From contig DPHB01000054.1 of assembly GCA_003521845.1 (NCBI GenBank), positions 43,505-70,732 of the forward strand: DNA of 27,228 bases, written 5' to 3'. Below, piece by piece: positions 14,517 to 22,034 of the stretch. The first letter of the stretch is position 1. Each line of letters starts with the position of its first letter. This DNA is from Oceanospirillaceae bacterium (lineage in GTDB: Bacteria > Pseudomonadota > Gammaproteobacteria > Pseudomonadales > Balneatricaceae). A program made the position numbers and the translations under genes. A model generated the notes under the pieces. The model saw only the letters and a list, made by a program, of their open reading frames with translations, had not been told where the DNA came from and ran no database searches.

Positions 14517-15548
14517 ATGAAACTAATCAACAAAGTATTCACAGGTTTGGCAATGACTGCCATGGCTGCTGGCGTTGCTCAAGCATCTACTCTAGATGAC
14601 GTACGTGCTGCAGACGAAGTGCGCTGTGTTGTATCTACTGGTACAATCGGTTTCTCTTCAACTGACGCCAATGGCCGTTACGAAGGCTTCGACGTCGACT
14701 TCTGTCGTGCTGTTGCAGCTGCTGTACTAGGTGACGGCGACAAAGTTAAATTTGTTCCTGCATCTTCTGCCACACGTTTCACCGTTCTTTCTTCTGGTGA
14801 AGGCGACATCTTGTTCCGTAACACGACTGAAACTATGAGCCGTGATGCTGGTCTGAAAATGACTTTCTTGCCGGTAACTTATTATGATGGACAAGGCTTC
14901 TTGGCACCATCAGCACTAGGCGTCACTTCTGCTCTAGAGCTAGACGGCGCTTCTGTATGTATCCAAACGGGTACTACTACTGAGCTTAACTTGGCCGACT
15001 TCTTCCGTACTAACGGCATGAGCTACGAGCCAGTACCTGTTAAGGATTTCGACGAGTCTGTGGCTAACTATTCCTCAGGTCGTTGCGACGTTCTAACTAC
15101 TGATGCATCTGCACTAGCTTCTACTAAAGCAGTTATGTCCGACCCGTCTGCTCATATTGTATTCCCAGAAATCATCTCTAAAGAGCCTCTAGGTGGCGCT
15201 GTAGCACACGGCGACGACCAGTGGGCTGACATTGGTAAGTGGGTTGTAAATGCGTTGATTAACGCTGAAGAAATGGGCATTACTTCTAAGAATGCTAAAA
15301 ACTTCGCATCTTCTTCTGCTAATGCAAATCCTGCTATCAACCGTTTGTTAGGTTCTGGCGATGCGGGTGACTTTGGTGCACAAATCGGTCTAGAAAAAGA
15401 CTGGGCATTGAATGCAATCTTGGCAGTAGGTAACTACGGTGAGATCTTTGAGCGCAACGTAGGTGTTAACACTGCTCTTGGTCTACAACGTGGTACTAAC
15501 GCTCTATGGACTAACGGCGGTATCTTGTACGCTGCTCCAATTCGATAA
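14517..15548 (+). CDS. aapJ: General L-amino-acid ABC transporter, periplasmic binding protein
   Basis: The periplasmic substrate-binding protein of an Aap/Bzt-type transporter, 343 residues. A signal peptide is clear: charged MKLINK, a hydrophobic stretch and an AQA cleavage site after residue 23. The mature part shows the family hallmarks VRCVVSTGTIGFSSTDANG, a YEGFDVDFCRAVAAAVLGD loop, SSGEGDILFRNTTETMSRD and CIQTGTTTELNLADFF, and retains the Cys residues expected to form disulphides. The AGGAGG Shine-Dalgarno nine bases before the ATG is among the strongest in the window and codon use is biased, as in abundant proteins. A hairpin follows the gene, so the binding protein is probably made in excess over the permeases. 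Expected ligands are polar L-amino acids such as glutamate and aspartate, inferred from AapJ of Rhizobium. Confidence 0.93.
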   Translation: MKLINKVFTGLAMTAMAAGVAQASTLDDVRAADEVRCVVSTGTIGFSSTDANGRYEGFDVDFCRAVAAAVLGDGDKVKFVPASSATRFTVLSSGEGDILFRNTTETMSRDAGLKMTFLPVTYYDGQGFLAPSALGVTSALELDGASVCIQTGTTTELNLADFFRTNGMSYEPVPVKDFDESVANYSSGRCDVLTTDASALASTKAVMSDPSAHIVFPEIISKEPLGGAVAHGDDQWADIGKWVVNALINAEEMGITSKNAKNFASSSANANPAINRLLGSGDAGDFGAQIGLEKDWALNAILAVGNYGEIFERNVGVNTALGLQRGTNALWTNGGILYAAPIR

Positions 15549-15563
15549 TTAATTTGTCGATCA

Positions 15564-15589
15564 ATCTGGGGCGCATTCGCGCCCCAGAT
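15564..15589 (+). terminator. Intercistronic hairpin between aapJ and aapQ
   Basis: ATCTGGGGCGC (15564-15574) and GCGCCCCAGAT (15579-15589) form a perfect 11-bp GC-rich stem with an ATTC loop, 15 bases after the aapJ stop. Only a weak TTAATTT follows. It therefore probably acts as a partial terminator and 3' stabiliser that leaves more aapJ than aapQMP transcript, as is known in other binding-protein operons. Confidence 0.75.
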
Positions 15590-15632
15590 CTTAATTTATA
15601 CACTCTAATGTATATTTTCCTCGGCTTTTCTA

Positions 15633-16817
15633 ATGGATGACAAAATGACATCTAGCAATCGTATATTACAGCTGTGGTATAACAAAGAATCTCGCTCGGT
15701 AATAGTGCAAATTATCACTATTGCTTTGTTGTTAGGCTTCTTTACCTATGTAATTAATAATGCCGTGGTCAACATGGCCGCAATAGGCAAGGATATTAAC
15801 TTCTCCTTCCTATTCGACCCCGCCGACTATGACATTAATCAGACGTTGATCGAATACACCTCCCGGTCTACGCATTTTATGGCTGGCCTTGTAGGACTGA
15901 TAAATACCCTACTAATTGCCGTAATAGGCATCATCATTGCCACCGTATTAGGCTTTATTCTTGGCGTAATGCGCCTGTCTAACAACTGGCTAACGCAAAA
16001 GCTTGCATACGTATACATTGAATACATGCGTAATGTGCCGGTTTTACTACATATACTCTTGATCTACGGCGTCATCGTCAATGTTCTGCCAAAGACAAAA
16101 TTTGCACTTAATTTTAATGACACCTTCTTTCTTTCTAACCGCGGTCTGATGTCACCAACGGGCACTTTTGAAAGCGGCATGTGGATAGTATCCTCTGTTT
16201 TAGTAGCCGGCATAGCATTTAGTCTTTGGTTCCGCTCTTACGCTAAGCGCGTACAAAACAACACAGGCCATGTGTACCCAGTTGGCTGGATTACCCTAGC
16301 TGCCGTCGTAGTGGCGCCTGTATTAGTATACTTTGTAGTCGGTAGTCCTATTGTTTGGGAATACCCAGCCTTAAAAGGTTTTAACTTCAAAGGTGGCATG
16401 GTAGTACGTCCAGAATTTATTGCATTGTTACTGGCATTATCAATGTACACTGCGGCTTTTATCGGCGAAATTGTACGTGGCGGTATTATGGCTATAAGTC
16501 ACGGCCAAACCGAAGCAGCTTACGCTCTAGGTGTAAATCCTAGCCGCACTCTACGCCTAATTGTCATTCCTCAGGCTTTGCGTGTGATCATTCCGCCATT
16601 GACCAGCCAATACCTAAACCTGACGAAAAACTCCTCTCTAGCAATCGCCATCGGTTATATGGATATTGTCGCTACCATTGGTGGTATCTCTCTCAACCAA
16701 ACAGGTCGAGAGATGGAGTCAATGGCAATTGTACTTACTATCTATCTTGTTTTATCCCTCCTCATATCTTCTGTGATGAATTGGTATAACAACAAGTTAA
16801 AGCTAGTTAGCCGTTAA
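15633..16817 (+). CDS. aapQ: General L-amino-acid ABC transporter, permease AapQ
   Basis: One of two inner-membrane permeases, 394 residues. A long N-terminal segment with a hydrophobic helix at about 23-45 precedes the core, which starts GLINTLLIAVIGIIIATVLGFILGV. YIEYMRNVPVLLHILL is the conserved HisMQ motif. An inserted region of extra helices (about 170-250) is typical of AapQ rather than HisQ. The cytoplasmic EAA loop is visible as EAAYALGVNPSRTLRLIVIPQALRVIIPPL in pieces, the surface that contacts AapP. The start is uncertain: the ATG at 15633 and the one at 15645 both lack a good Shine-Dalgarno, the second having a GGA seven bases upstream. Weak initiation would fit lower permease output. 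Confidence 0.92.
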   Translation: MDDKMTSSNRILQLWYNKESRSVIVQIITIALLLGFFTYVINNAVVNMAAIGKDINFSFLFDPADYDINQTLIEYTSRSTHFMAGLVGLINTLLIAVIGIIIATVLGFILGVMRLSNNWLTQKLAYVYIEYMRNVPVLLHILLIYGVIVNVLPKTKFALNFNDTFFLSNRGLMSPTGTFESGMWIVSSVLVAGIAFSLWFRSYAKRVQNNTGHVYPVGWITLAAVVVAPVLVYFVVGSPIVWEYPALKGFNFKGGMVVRPEFIALLLALSMYTAAFIGEIVRGGIMAISHGQTEAAYALGVNPSRTLRLIVIPQALRVIIPPLTSQYLNLTKNSSLAIAIGYMDIVATIGGISLNQTGREMESMAIVLTIYLVLSLLISSVMNWYNNKLKLVSR

Positions 16818-16828
16818 TTGGGGCACAT

Positions 16829-17938
16829 ATGAACAATTCTAATTATTTACCAGGTACACACCCTAACCTGCCACCTCCGGCCAATACCGTAGGATTTGTA
16901 CACTGGTTACGCACAAACCTATTTTCTGGCCCTATAAACTCCCTAGTAACGCTTGCTGCACTATGGGCTTTGGCTACCTTACTACCACCTCTAATTGACT
17001 GGTTCTTTTTAGACGCAGTTTATACGGGCTCCAGTCGACAAGAATGTGAAGCCCAGGGCGATGGAGCTTGTTGGGCATTTATTTCTGAGCGCTTTAACTT
17101 ATTCGTCTATGGCTTTTACCCAGAACATTTGCGTTGGAGAGTTGACCTTGCAGCGATACTACTGGCGCTGGCATTAGCCATTGTATTGTGGGATCGTTTC
17201 CCATACCGCAAGCAAGCCATGCTGTTCAGCGTAGCCTATCCATTTATTGCAGCTTGGATTTTGGTGGGCGGCGCAGGTCTTGAACCCGTAGACACCTCTG
17301 ATTTCGGCGGCATTATGCTTACCCTCGTCATTGGTGTGACCGGTATCGCCTTCTCTTTACCATTAGGCATATTGCTGGCACTAGGTCGTCAGTCTGACTT
17401 GCCTGTAATAAAGATGCTGAGCGTTGGTTTTATCGAATTTATTCGTGGCGTACCGCTTATTACCTTGCTGTTTATCGCTTCCGCGATGCTGAGCTATTTT
17501 ATGCCGCCAGGCACTACCTTTGATCTGCTTATGCGTGTCTTGATCATGGTAGTATTATTCTCCGCGGCATATCTTGCAGAAGTTATTCGTGGTGGTTTGC
17601 AGGCACTGCCAAAAGGACAAATTGAAGCCGCCGAAGCGTTGGGTCTGAATTATTGGCAAGCAATGCGTTTGATCATATTGCCTCAGGCCTTGAAAATTTC
17701 CATCCCCGGCATCGTCAACACCTTTATTGGTTTATACAAAGATACAACTCTCGTATTAATCATTGGCTTGATGGACCCGTTGGGCGTAGGCAAATCGTCT
17801 TTAGCAAGTAGCAATTGGTTTGGCTTATCAGTTGAAGTATATCTATTTGTTGCCGTTTTCTTCTTTATTTCGTGCTTCGCTATGTCACGCTACTCCTTGT
17901 ATTTGGAGAATAAGCTGCATACGGGCCACAAGCGATAA
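16829..17938 (+). CDS. aapM: General L-amino-acid ABC transporter, permease AapM
   Basis: The second permease, 369 residues, starting 11 bases after aapQ with GGGG five bases before its ATG. The N-terminal region has a helix at about 35-60, a loop with two Cys residues (RQECEAQGDGACWAFI), and FYPEHLRWRVD, which is conserved in AapM. The transport core begins near GGIMLTLVIGVTGIAFSLPLGI and contains FIEFIRGVPLITLLF and the EAA loop EAAEALGLNYWQAMRLIILPQALK. The end SRYSLYLENKLHTGHKR is cytoplasmic. It forms a heterodimer with AapQ and uses ATP hydrolysis by AapP. Confidence 0.92.
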   Translation: MNNSNYLPGTHPNLPPPANTVGFVHWLRTNLFSGPINSLVTLAALWALATLLPPLIDWFFLDAVYTGSSRQECEAQGDGACWAFISERFNLFVYGFYPEHLRWRVDLAAILLALALAIVLWDRFPYRKQAMLFSVAYPFIAAWILVGGAGLEPVDTSDFGGIMLTLVIGVTGIAFSLPLGILLALGRQSDLPVIKMLSVGFIEFIRGVPLITLLFIASAMLSYFMPPGTTFDLLMRVLIMVVLFSAAYLAEVIRGGLQALPKGQIEAAEALGLNYWQAMRLIILPQALKISIPGIVNTFIGLYKDTTLVLIIGLMDPLGVGKSSLASSNWFGLSVEVYLFVAVFFFISCFAMSRYSLYLENKLHTGHKR

Positions 17939-17962
17939 CCAATTATAAGAGGTTTCTCTATC

Positions 17963-18727
17963 ATGTCAGAAACACAATCAAATTCAGCAGCTGAACACTG
18001 CATTGAAATTAATAATATGCACAAGTGGTACGGTGACTTCCATGTGCTAAAGGACATCAACCTACGTGTACGAAAAGGCGAAAAAATCGTTATTTGTGGG
18101 CCTTCTGGCTCTGGCAAATCGACCATGATTCGCTGCATCAACCGCTTGGAAGAGCACCAGCAAGGCGATATTATCGTTGATGGTGTTGAGCTTACTAACG
18201 ATCTAAAAAACATCGATGCGGTACGCCGTGAAGTAGGTATGGTGTTTCAACACTTTAACCTATTCCCACACCTAACCGTATTGGAAAACTGCACCTTGGC
18301 GCCAATTTGGGTACGTAAAACACCCAAAGCCGAAGCCGAAAAAACAGCCATGGAATTCCTTGAGCGCGTTAAGATTCCTGAGCAGGCAAACAAGTACCCA
18401 GGTCAGCTCTCTGGCGGTCAGCAGCAACGTGTCGCTATTGCCCGCTCACTTTGCATGCGTCCTAACATCATGTTGTTCGATGAGCCTACATCCGCCCTTG
18501 ACCCAGAAATGATCAAGGAAGTACTAGACACCATGGTTAGCCTAGCTAACGAAGGTATCACCATGTTATGTGTAACTCACGAAATGGGCTTCGCGAAGCA
18601 GGTGGCAGACCGTGTTATCTTTATGGATGGCGGTGAGATCATCGAAGAAAATACCCCAGAGGAATTCTTCGACAATCCACAGCATGATCGTACCAAGTTG
18701 TTCTTGAGCCAGATCCTAGGCCACTAA
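17963..18727 (+). CDS. aapP: General L-amino-acid ABC transporter, ATPase AapP
   Basis: The cytoplasmic ATPase of the transporter, 254 residues, close to the family length. Walker A is GPSGSGKST (46-54), the Q-loop Gln is in MVFQHFNLF (about 96), the signature is LSGGQQQRVAIA (about 149-160), Walker B is MLFDEP (Asp 173, Glu 174), the D-loop is SALD and the switch His is in CVTHEMGFA (near 207). An AGAGG sequence precedes the ATG by 8 to 9 bases. The gap to aapM is 24 bases, and a clear terminator lies 23 bases after the stop, so this is the last gene of the operon. Confidence 0.96.
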   Translation: MSETQSNSAAEHCIEINNMHKWYGDFHVLKDINLRVRKGEKIVICGPSGSGKSTMIRCINRLEEHQQGDIIVDGVELTNDLKNIDAVRREVGMVFQHFNLFPHLTVLENCTLAPIWVRKTPKAEAEKTAMEFLERVKIPEQANKYPGQLSGGQQQRVAIARSLCMRPNIMLFDEPTSALDPEMIKEVLDTMVSLANEGITMLCVTHEMGFAKQVADRVIFMDGGEIIEENTPEEFFDNPQHDRTKLFLSQILGH

Positions 18728-18750
18728 GTTCTGACTTGAACTCTGCTCGA

Positions 18751-18776
18751 AAGCCTGCATGATTGCAGGCTTTTTT
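18751..18776 (+). terminator. Rho-independent terminator of the aap operon
   Basis: AAGCCTGCA (18751-18759) and TGCAGGCTT (18764-18772) form a nine-bp stem with a TGAT loop, followed by further T residues to 18776. Confidence 0.92.
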
Positions 18777-18782
18777 GTACCC

Positions 18783-18814
18783 GTCATCCCGTCATCCCGT
18801 CATCCCGTCATCCC
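18783..18814. repeat. Four tandem copies of GTCATCCC
   Basis: Four exact, adjacent eight-base units run from 18783 to 18814, directly after the aap terminator, and end in GCGG. The unit resembles the start of the common intergenic GTCATCCCGCG-type repeats of proteobacteria. It may be a slipped remnant of one, since the partner arm is poorly kept. Confidence 0.85.
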
Positions 18815-18882
18815 GCGGACCGTGAACCTACTGCGACAAACAAGATATACTAGTCCCATTATAAATCCCCTATAAAAAAACC

Positions 18883-19773
18883 ATGCACCTTACACTCAAC
18901 CTACCCACGCCAGAAACCAGTCTTAAAAGTATGGCTGGTTGCGATCTGTGGCTTAAACGCGATGACCTTATCCATCCAATAGTGTCGGGCAATAAGTGGC
19001 GCAAACTAGTGGGCTTTGTAGAGCAACTACCACCATCAGCAACTGTGCTCACCTTTGGTGGCGCCCATAGTAATCACTTGGCTGCCGCCGCGACCTGTCT
19101 GCAGACACAAGGGCACCAAGGCATATTTATCATCCGTGGTGACGAACTTAACCCCAAGTCCTCCCCAGCACTGCACCACTGTCAAGCGGCGGGTATGCAC
19201 CTGATATTTATCAGCCGCACGAGTTTTCGTCAGTTACGTGAACAACACTGGCAACCCAGTACTCGGCAACAACAGGCTTGGCAGCTACCACAAGACTATC
19301 AATTGTTAGCCGAAGGCGGCAGTGGGCCACATAACTCACAAGGTTGCCAAGCCCTATGGCAAGAATTGGAACAGGCGGGTAGGCCTGATCACCTGTGGCT
19401 AGCCGCCGGTACCGGTGGTACGGCAAGGGGATTGTTACGCGCTATGCCACATGACTGCCCAACTCACATCACCCTAGTAAGTGCCGTCAAAGGCTCCCAC
19501 CGTGAAGCTGCCCAAACCCAAGCCCTCGCCGATGACAAACAAATCAAACTCACATGGATAGATGAAACCTACTTTGGTGGCTTTGCCAAAACCAATGCTC
19601 AGTTACAGCAAGCCCAGCTGGCATTTGAAGCCGCTACAGGGATCCTGCTTGACCCTGTCTACAATGCCAAAGTTTGGTGGCATTTAAGCCAGCAACCAAG
19701 GCCACAACAAGGTAAAATAGTTTGGCTACATACGGGAGGCTTTCGCCCTCAGTTAATCCCAGAGAAAATTTAG
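18883..19773 (+). CDS. D-cysteine desulfhydrase/ACC deaminase-family PLP enzyme
   Basis: A fold-type II PLP enzyme, 296 residues, of the family that includes D-cysteine desulfhydrase and 1-aminocyclopropane-1-carboxylate deaminase. The N-terminal WLKRDDLIHPIVSGNKWRKL holds the PLP Lys in GNKWRKL (near residue 45). GGAHSNHLAAAA carries the Ser/Asn that act in catalysis, and AAGTGGTARGL is the phosphate-binding loop (about 180-190). The protein is shorter than most characterised members (about 325-340), mainly in the middle. Likely role: deamination or desulfhydration of a small D- or cyclic amino acid in the cytoplasm; ACC as a substrate is only one possibility. No Shine-Dalgarno is seen before the ATG. 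The DUF501 gene follows after 14 bases and is probably co-transcribed. Confidence 0.85.
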   Translation: MHLTLNLPTPETSLKSMAGCDLWLKRDDLIHPIVSGNKWRKLVGFVEQLPPSATVLTFGGAHSNHLAAAATCLQTQGHQGIFIIRGDELNPKSSPALHHCQAAGMHLIFISRTSFRQLREQHWQPSTRQQQAWQLPQDYQLLAEGGSGPHNSQGCQALWQELEQAGRPDHLWLAAGTGGTARGLLRAMPHDCPTHITLVSAVKGSHREAAQTQALADDKQIKLTWIDETYFGGFAKTNAQLQQAQLAFEAATGILLDPVYNAKVWWHLSQQPRPQQGKIVWLHTGGFRPQLIPEKI

Positions 19774-19787
19774 GACAAGGCCCTGAT

Positions 19788-20297
19788 ATGTCTATTAGCG
19801 AAACACAGCGCGCCATTATTCGTCAGCAAATAGGCCGCGAGCCTAATGGTTTGCGTGACATAGCTTATGCCACCAAAGCTGGCGTACCTGTAGTACTAAA
19901 AATGGCACCGATTGTTGAAGACAAACCCTTCCCCACACTCTATTGGCTGTGCTCTAAAGATTTACACAAGGCCATTAACCAATTGGAAACCCAGGGTCTG
20001 GTAAAAGAACTAGAGCAACGGCTGCAAGAAGACGCTGATATGATGGCGGCTTATCAAGCCAACCAACAAACCTATGTGGCGGCCCGTTGGGCCAATTGCA
20101 CGCCACAGGATAAGCAGCAATTAACGGCCCGTGGTTTTAGTGATTTGTTTGATAGTTATGGTATTGGTGGCTTAAGAGACTGGCAGCAAATTCGTTGTTT
20201 GCATATGCAATATGCTCACCACCTTGCCGACGGCAATGTCATTGGCCAATGGCTAGATGACCATTACCAACTACACCAGCTTGCCCTCAACAATTAG
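19788..20297 (+). CDS. DUF501 family protein
   Basis: A 169-residue cytoplasmic protein of unknown function. The ATG at 19788 is chosen because AAGG lies seven bases before it; the reading frame is open further upstream but overlaps the preceding gene. Family features are QQIGREPNGLRDIAYATKAG, then VPVVLKMAPIV and the motif KPFPTLYWLCSKDL followed by an INQLETQGLV helix. A second conserved part has SYGIGGLRDWQQIRCLHMQYAHHL and ends near HLADGNVIG. DUF501 proteins often occur near enolase or ppx genes in other phyla, but not here. Co-transcription with the PLP enzyme gene is likely, without a known functional link. Confidence 0.85.
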   Translation: MSISETQRAIIRQQIGREPNGLRDIAYATKAGVPVVLKMAPIVEDKPFPTLYWLCSKDLHKAINQLETQGLVKELEQRLQEDADMMAAYQANQQTYVAARWANCTPQDKQQLTARGFSDLFDSYGIGGLRDWQQIRCLHMQYAHHLADGNVIGQWLDDHYQLHQLALNN

Positions 20298-20323
20298 GCC
20301 TGAGCTTAACGTCAAACTCAGGC
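20298..20323. terminator. Hairpin between the convergent DUF501 and DUF1415 genes
   Basis: GCCTGAG (20298-20304) and CTCAGGC (20317-20323) form a seven-bp stem with a 12-base loop directly after the DUF501 stop. No T run follows on either strand, so it is a weak candidate. Confidence 0.35.
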
Positions 20324-20337
20324 TAGGCTGCTGCTTA

Positions 20338-20925
20338 CTATTTTTTACCCCACGGGCACATAGCTTCTACTTTGTCTCTACCTAGTTTTTCTAGGCTATC
20401 AATATTATCCAAATAGATTTGCTCAGGGTCTGCCACTTGCTCTAACACCTTAGTCATTTGCGCATGACGAATTAGATGAATAGTTGGGTAAGGGGCGCGA
20501 TTAGTAAAATGGCTGAGATCGTCGGCGGCTACTTCATCAAACTGGTAGTGTGGGTGGAAGGAGGCCAATTGCACATGCTGAGTTAAATCACCCTGTTCCA
20601 ATAATTCCTCAAACCAATCCAATACATCCAAATAGTCATCAAAGTTTTCTAGGCCTTCTGGAAACATCAATAAGCTGGTGGCTATGTCCGTTTCTTCACT
20701 GTCCAATAGCAAACGCAACTGGCGTACATAGAAGGTTTTCCAATGGGCGTCACCGACACCAGGCGACACCGCGTAGTGAATTTGATCCTGGGCAAACACG
20801 GTATGTGAGAAGGGACATAGGTTTAAACCTACAACCATATCTTGCAGCCATTGTTTGGTGATTTCGATCACCTCTTCTACAGCTGTTGGAAGTTCTTTAT
20901 GTGTTGAGATATTGATACAATACAC
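20338..20925 (-). CDS. DUF1415 family protein
   Basis: A 195-residue protein of unknown function. The DUF1415 hallmarks are present: KQWLQDMVVGLNLCPF (about 24-39) with its Cys, the ETDIATSLLMFPEGLENF and DYLDVLDWFEELL stretches, VQLASFHPHYQF, and THFTNRAPYPTIHLIR-like residues (HFTNRAPYPTIHLIR) ending in a RNI-like DNIDSLEKLG. There is no signal peptide, so it is likely cytoplasmic. The first usable start is a GTG at 20925; the first in-frame ATG inside would remove the conserved Trp. Its Shine-Dalgarno is poorly placed. It is divergent from ubiC with only 33 bases between the starts. Confidence 0.87.
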   Translation of the reverse strand: MYCINISTHKELPTAVEEVIEITKQWLQDMVVGLNLCPFSHTVFAQDQIHYAVSPGVGDAHWKTFYVRQLRLLLDSEETDIATSLLMFPEGLENFDDYLDVLDWFEELLEQGDLTQHVQLASFHPHYQFDEVAADDLSHFTNRAPYPTIHLIRHAQMTKVLEQVADPEQIYLDNIDSLEKLGRDKVEAMCPWGKK

Positions 20926-20958
20926 CTTAAAATATTATCAGTTTCACTGAGACAACTC

Positions 20959-21501
20959 GTGCCCATCACCCTGGTTCACAAACAGCCGGCTTTTCCTTTG
21001 CGCTGGCATAACTACACACGGCCTATTAGCTACCGTATCCCTCGTCAGTGGCACTCTTGGCTGCATGACAAAGGCTCTCTAACGCAACGTTTAATACAAG
21101 CAAGTAAGGGCGACTTTGCAGTGCGCGTGGTACGCAATAGCTGGGGCATGCCCAGTCAATCAGAAGCTCAAGCTTTAGGGCTCAAGCCGCGTCAAAAGGC
21201 TATTATCCGTGAAGTGGAGCTGCTTTGCTACGGTGAGGCGTGGGTTTGTGCGCGTAGTGTGATACCTAGCGGCACCATGAAGGGTGCTTTACGCAAACTT
21301 AAAGACATCGGTGACAAACCCCTTGGCGCTCTGTTATTTACCTATGCAGATATGCGCCGTGGGCCGTTGCAGGTAGCCTGTCTGCAAGAGGCCAACAACA
21401 AGGCCCAATATTGGGCTAGGCGCTCCGTGTTCTATGTGTCCGATAGGGGTATTTTAGTGACCGAAGTATTTATGCCACCTATGGCCAATATAGTGCCTTA
21501 A
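20959..21501 (+). CDS. ubiC: Chorismate-pyruvate lyase
   Basis: Converts chorismate to 4-hydroxybenzoate and pyruvate, the first committed step of ubiquinone synthesis. The 180 residues contain the UbiC features VRVVRNSWG with the substrate Arg, then IIREVELLCYGEAWVCARSV, and a PLGALLF turn. YWARRSVFYVSDRGILVTEVFMP carries the active-site Glu of TEVFMP near the C-terminus. Translation starts at a GTG at 20959, with only GAG about seven bases upstream. UbiA, which uses the product, is encoded about 500 bases downstream but is separated by an opposite-strand gene, unlike the adjacent ubiCA pair of E. coli. Confidence 0.9.
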   Translation: MPITLVHKQPAFPLRWHNYTRPISYRIPRQWHSWLHDKGSLTQRLIQASKGDFAVRVVRNSWGMPSQSEAQALGLKPRQKAIIREVELLCYGEAWVCARSVIPSGTMKGALRKLKDIGDKPLGALLFTYADMRRGPLQVACLQEANNKAQYWARRSVFYVSDRGILVTEVFMPPMANIVP

Positions 21502-21512
21502 GGGCTTTTATG

Positions 21513-21956
21513 TTACTGACCAAGCAATTCCGGTAACCTTTGCTGCAATATGCTCAACACTCGGTCATAAGCCTCTCTACCGCAATCCAGGGGGTCAGGT
21601 AGCTCTCTATCACCGAGCAATAAGTCTACTGGCACCAAGTCACTAACAGCCATGCCCTGTTGTAGCTGTTTGACCACATCAAGATGCTCCCGGGTCATCA
21701 CCCAAACCTGGTCTGCCCAACGCAACTGGGTTTGGCTCAACGGCTGGCTAAGACCTCGCCATTCAATACCCTGCTCATGCAATGCGGCAAGCGCATAAGA
21801 TGTTGTTGAAGCACCGGCCTTGGCGCGAATGCCAGCAGAATCAATCGCTATAGCCAAGCCTTGTTGATAAGCCAGCTGCTGTGCCATAGCATGGGCCATT
21901 GGTGATCGACAGGTATTACCAGTACAGACAAACAAGCAGTTTTTTTGCATTAGCAT
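21513..21956 (-). CDS. Low-molecular-weight protein-tyrosine phosphatase family
   Basis: A cytoplasmic phosphatase of 147 residues, the expected length. The catalytic P-loop is CTGNTCRS (Cys 11 to Ser 18), matching C-x5-R-S, and the general-acid Asp lies in LPDPLDCGREAYD (about 118-120). The DSAGIRAKAG and VWVMTREHLDVVK stretches are as in the family. Relatives act on tyrosine kinases of exopolysaccharide synthesis or on phosphoarginine; the Thr in CTGNTCRS is typical of the YwlE phosphoarginine phosphatase and of many LMPTPs, so the substrate is open. No tyrosine kinase or capsule gene is near. GAGGA lies before the first ATG, and a second ATG two codons later is equally plausible. It interrupts the ubiC-ubiA order. 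Confidence 0.88.
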   Translation of the reverse strand: MLMQKNCLFVCTGNTCRSPMAHAMAQQLAYQQGLAIAIDSAGIRAKAGASTTSYALAALHEQGIEWRGLSQPLSQTQLRWADQVWVMTREHLDVVKQLQQGMAVSDLVPVDLLLGDRELPDPLDCGREAYDRVLSILQQRLPELLGQ

Positions 21957-22034
21957 GCGTCCTCGCCATAGCTTTCAACGGAGCTTATGGTAGCATTAGC
22001 CCACTTATAACCCTAGCTTGCAAGCCATCTGATC

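Noticed and set aside
18783..18814. Start of a CRISPR array
   Set aside because: The units are eight bases long with no spacers between them.
21513..21956. Capsule-cluster phosphatase (Wzb)
   Set aside because: No tyrosine kinase or polysaccharide gene is nearby, so only the family name is justified.
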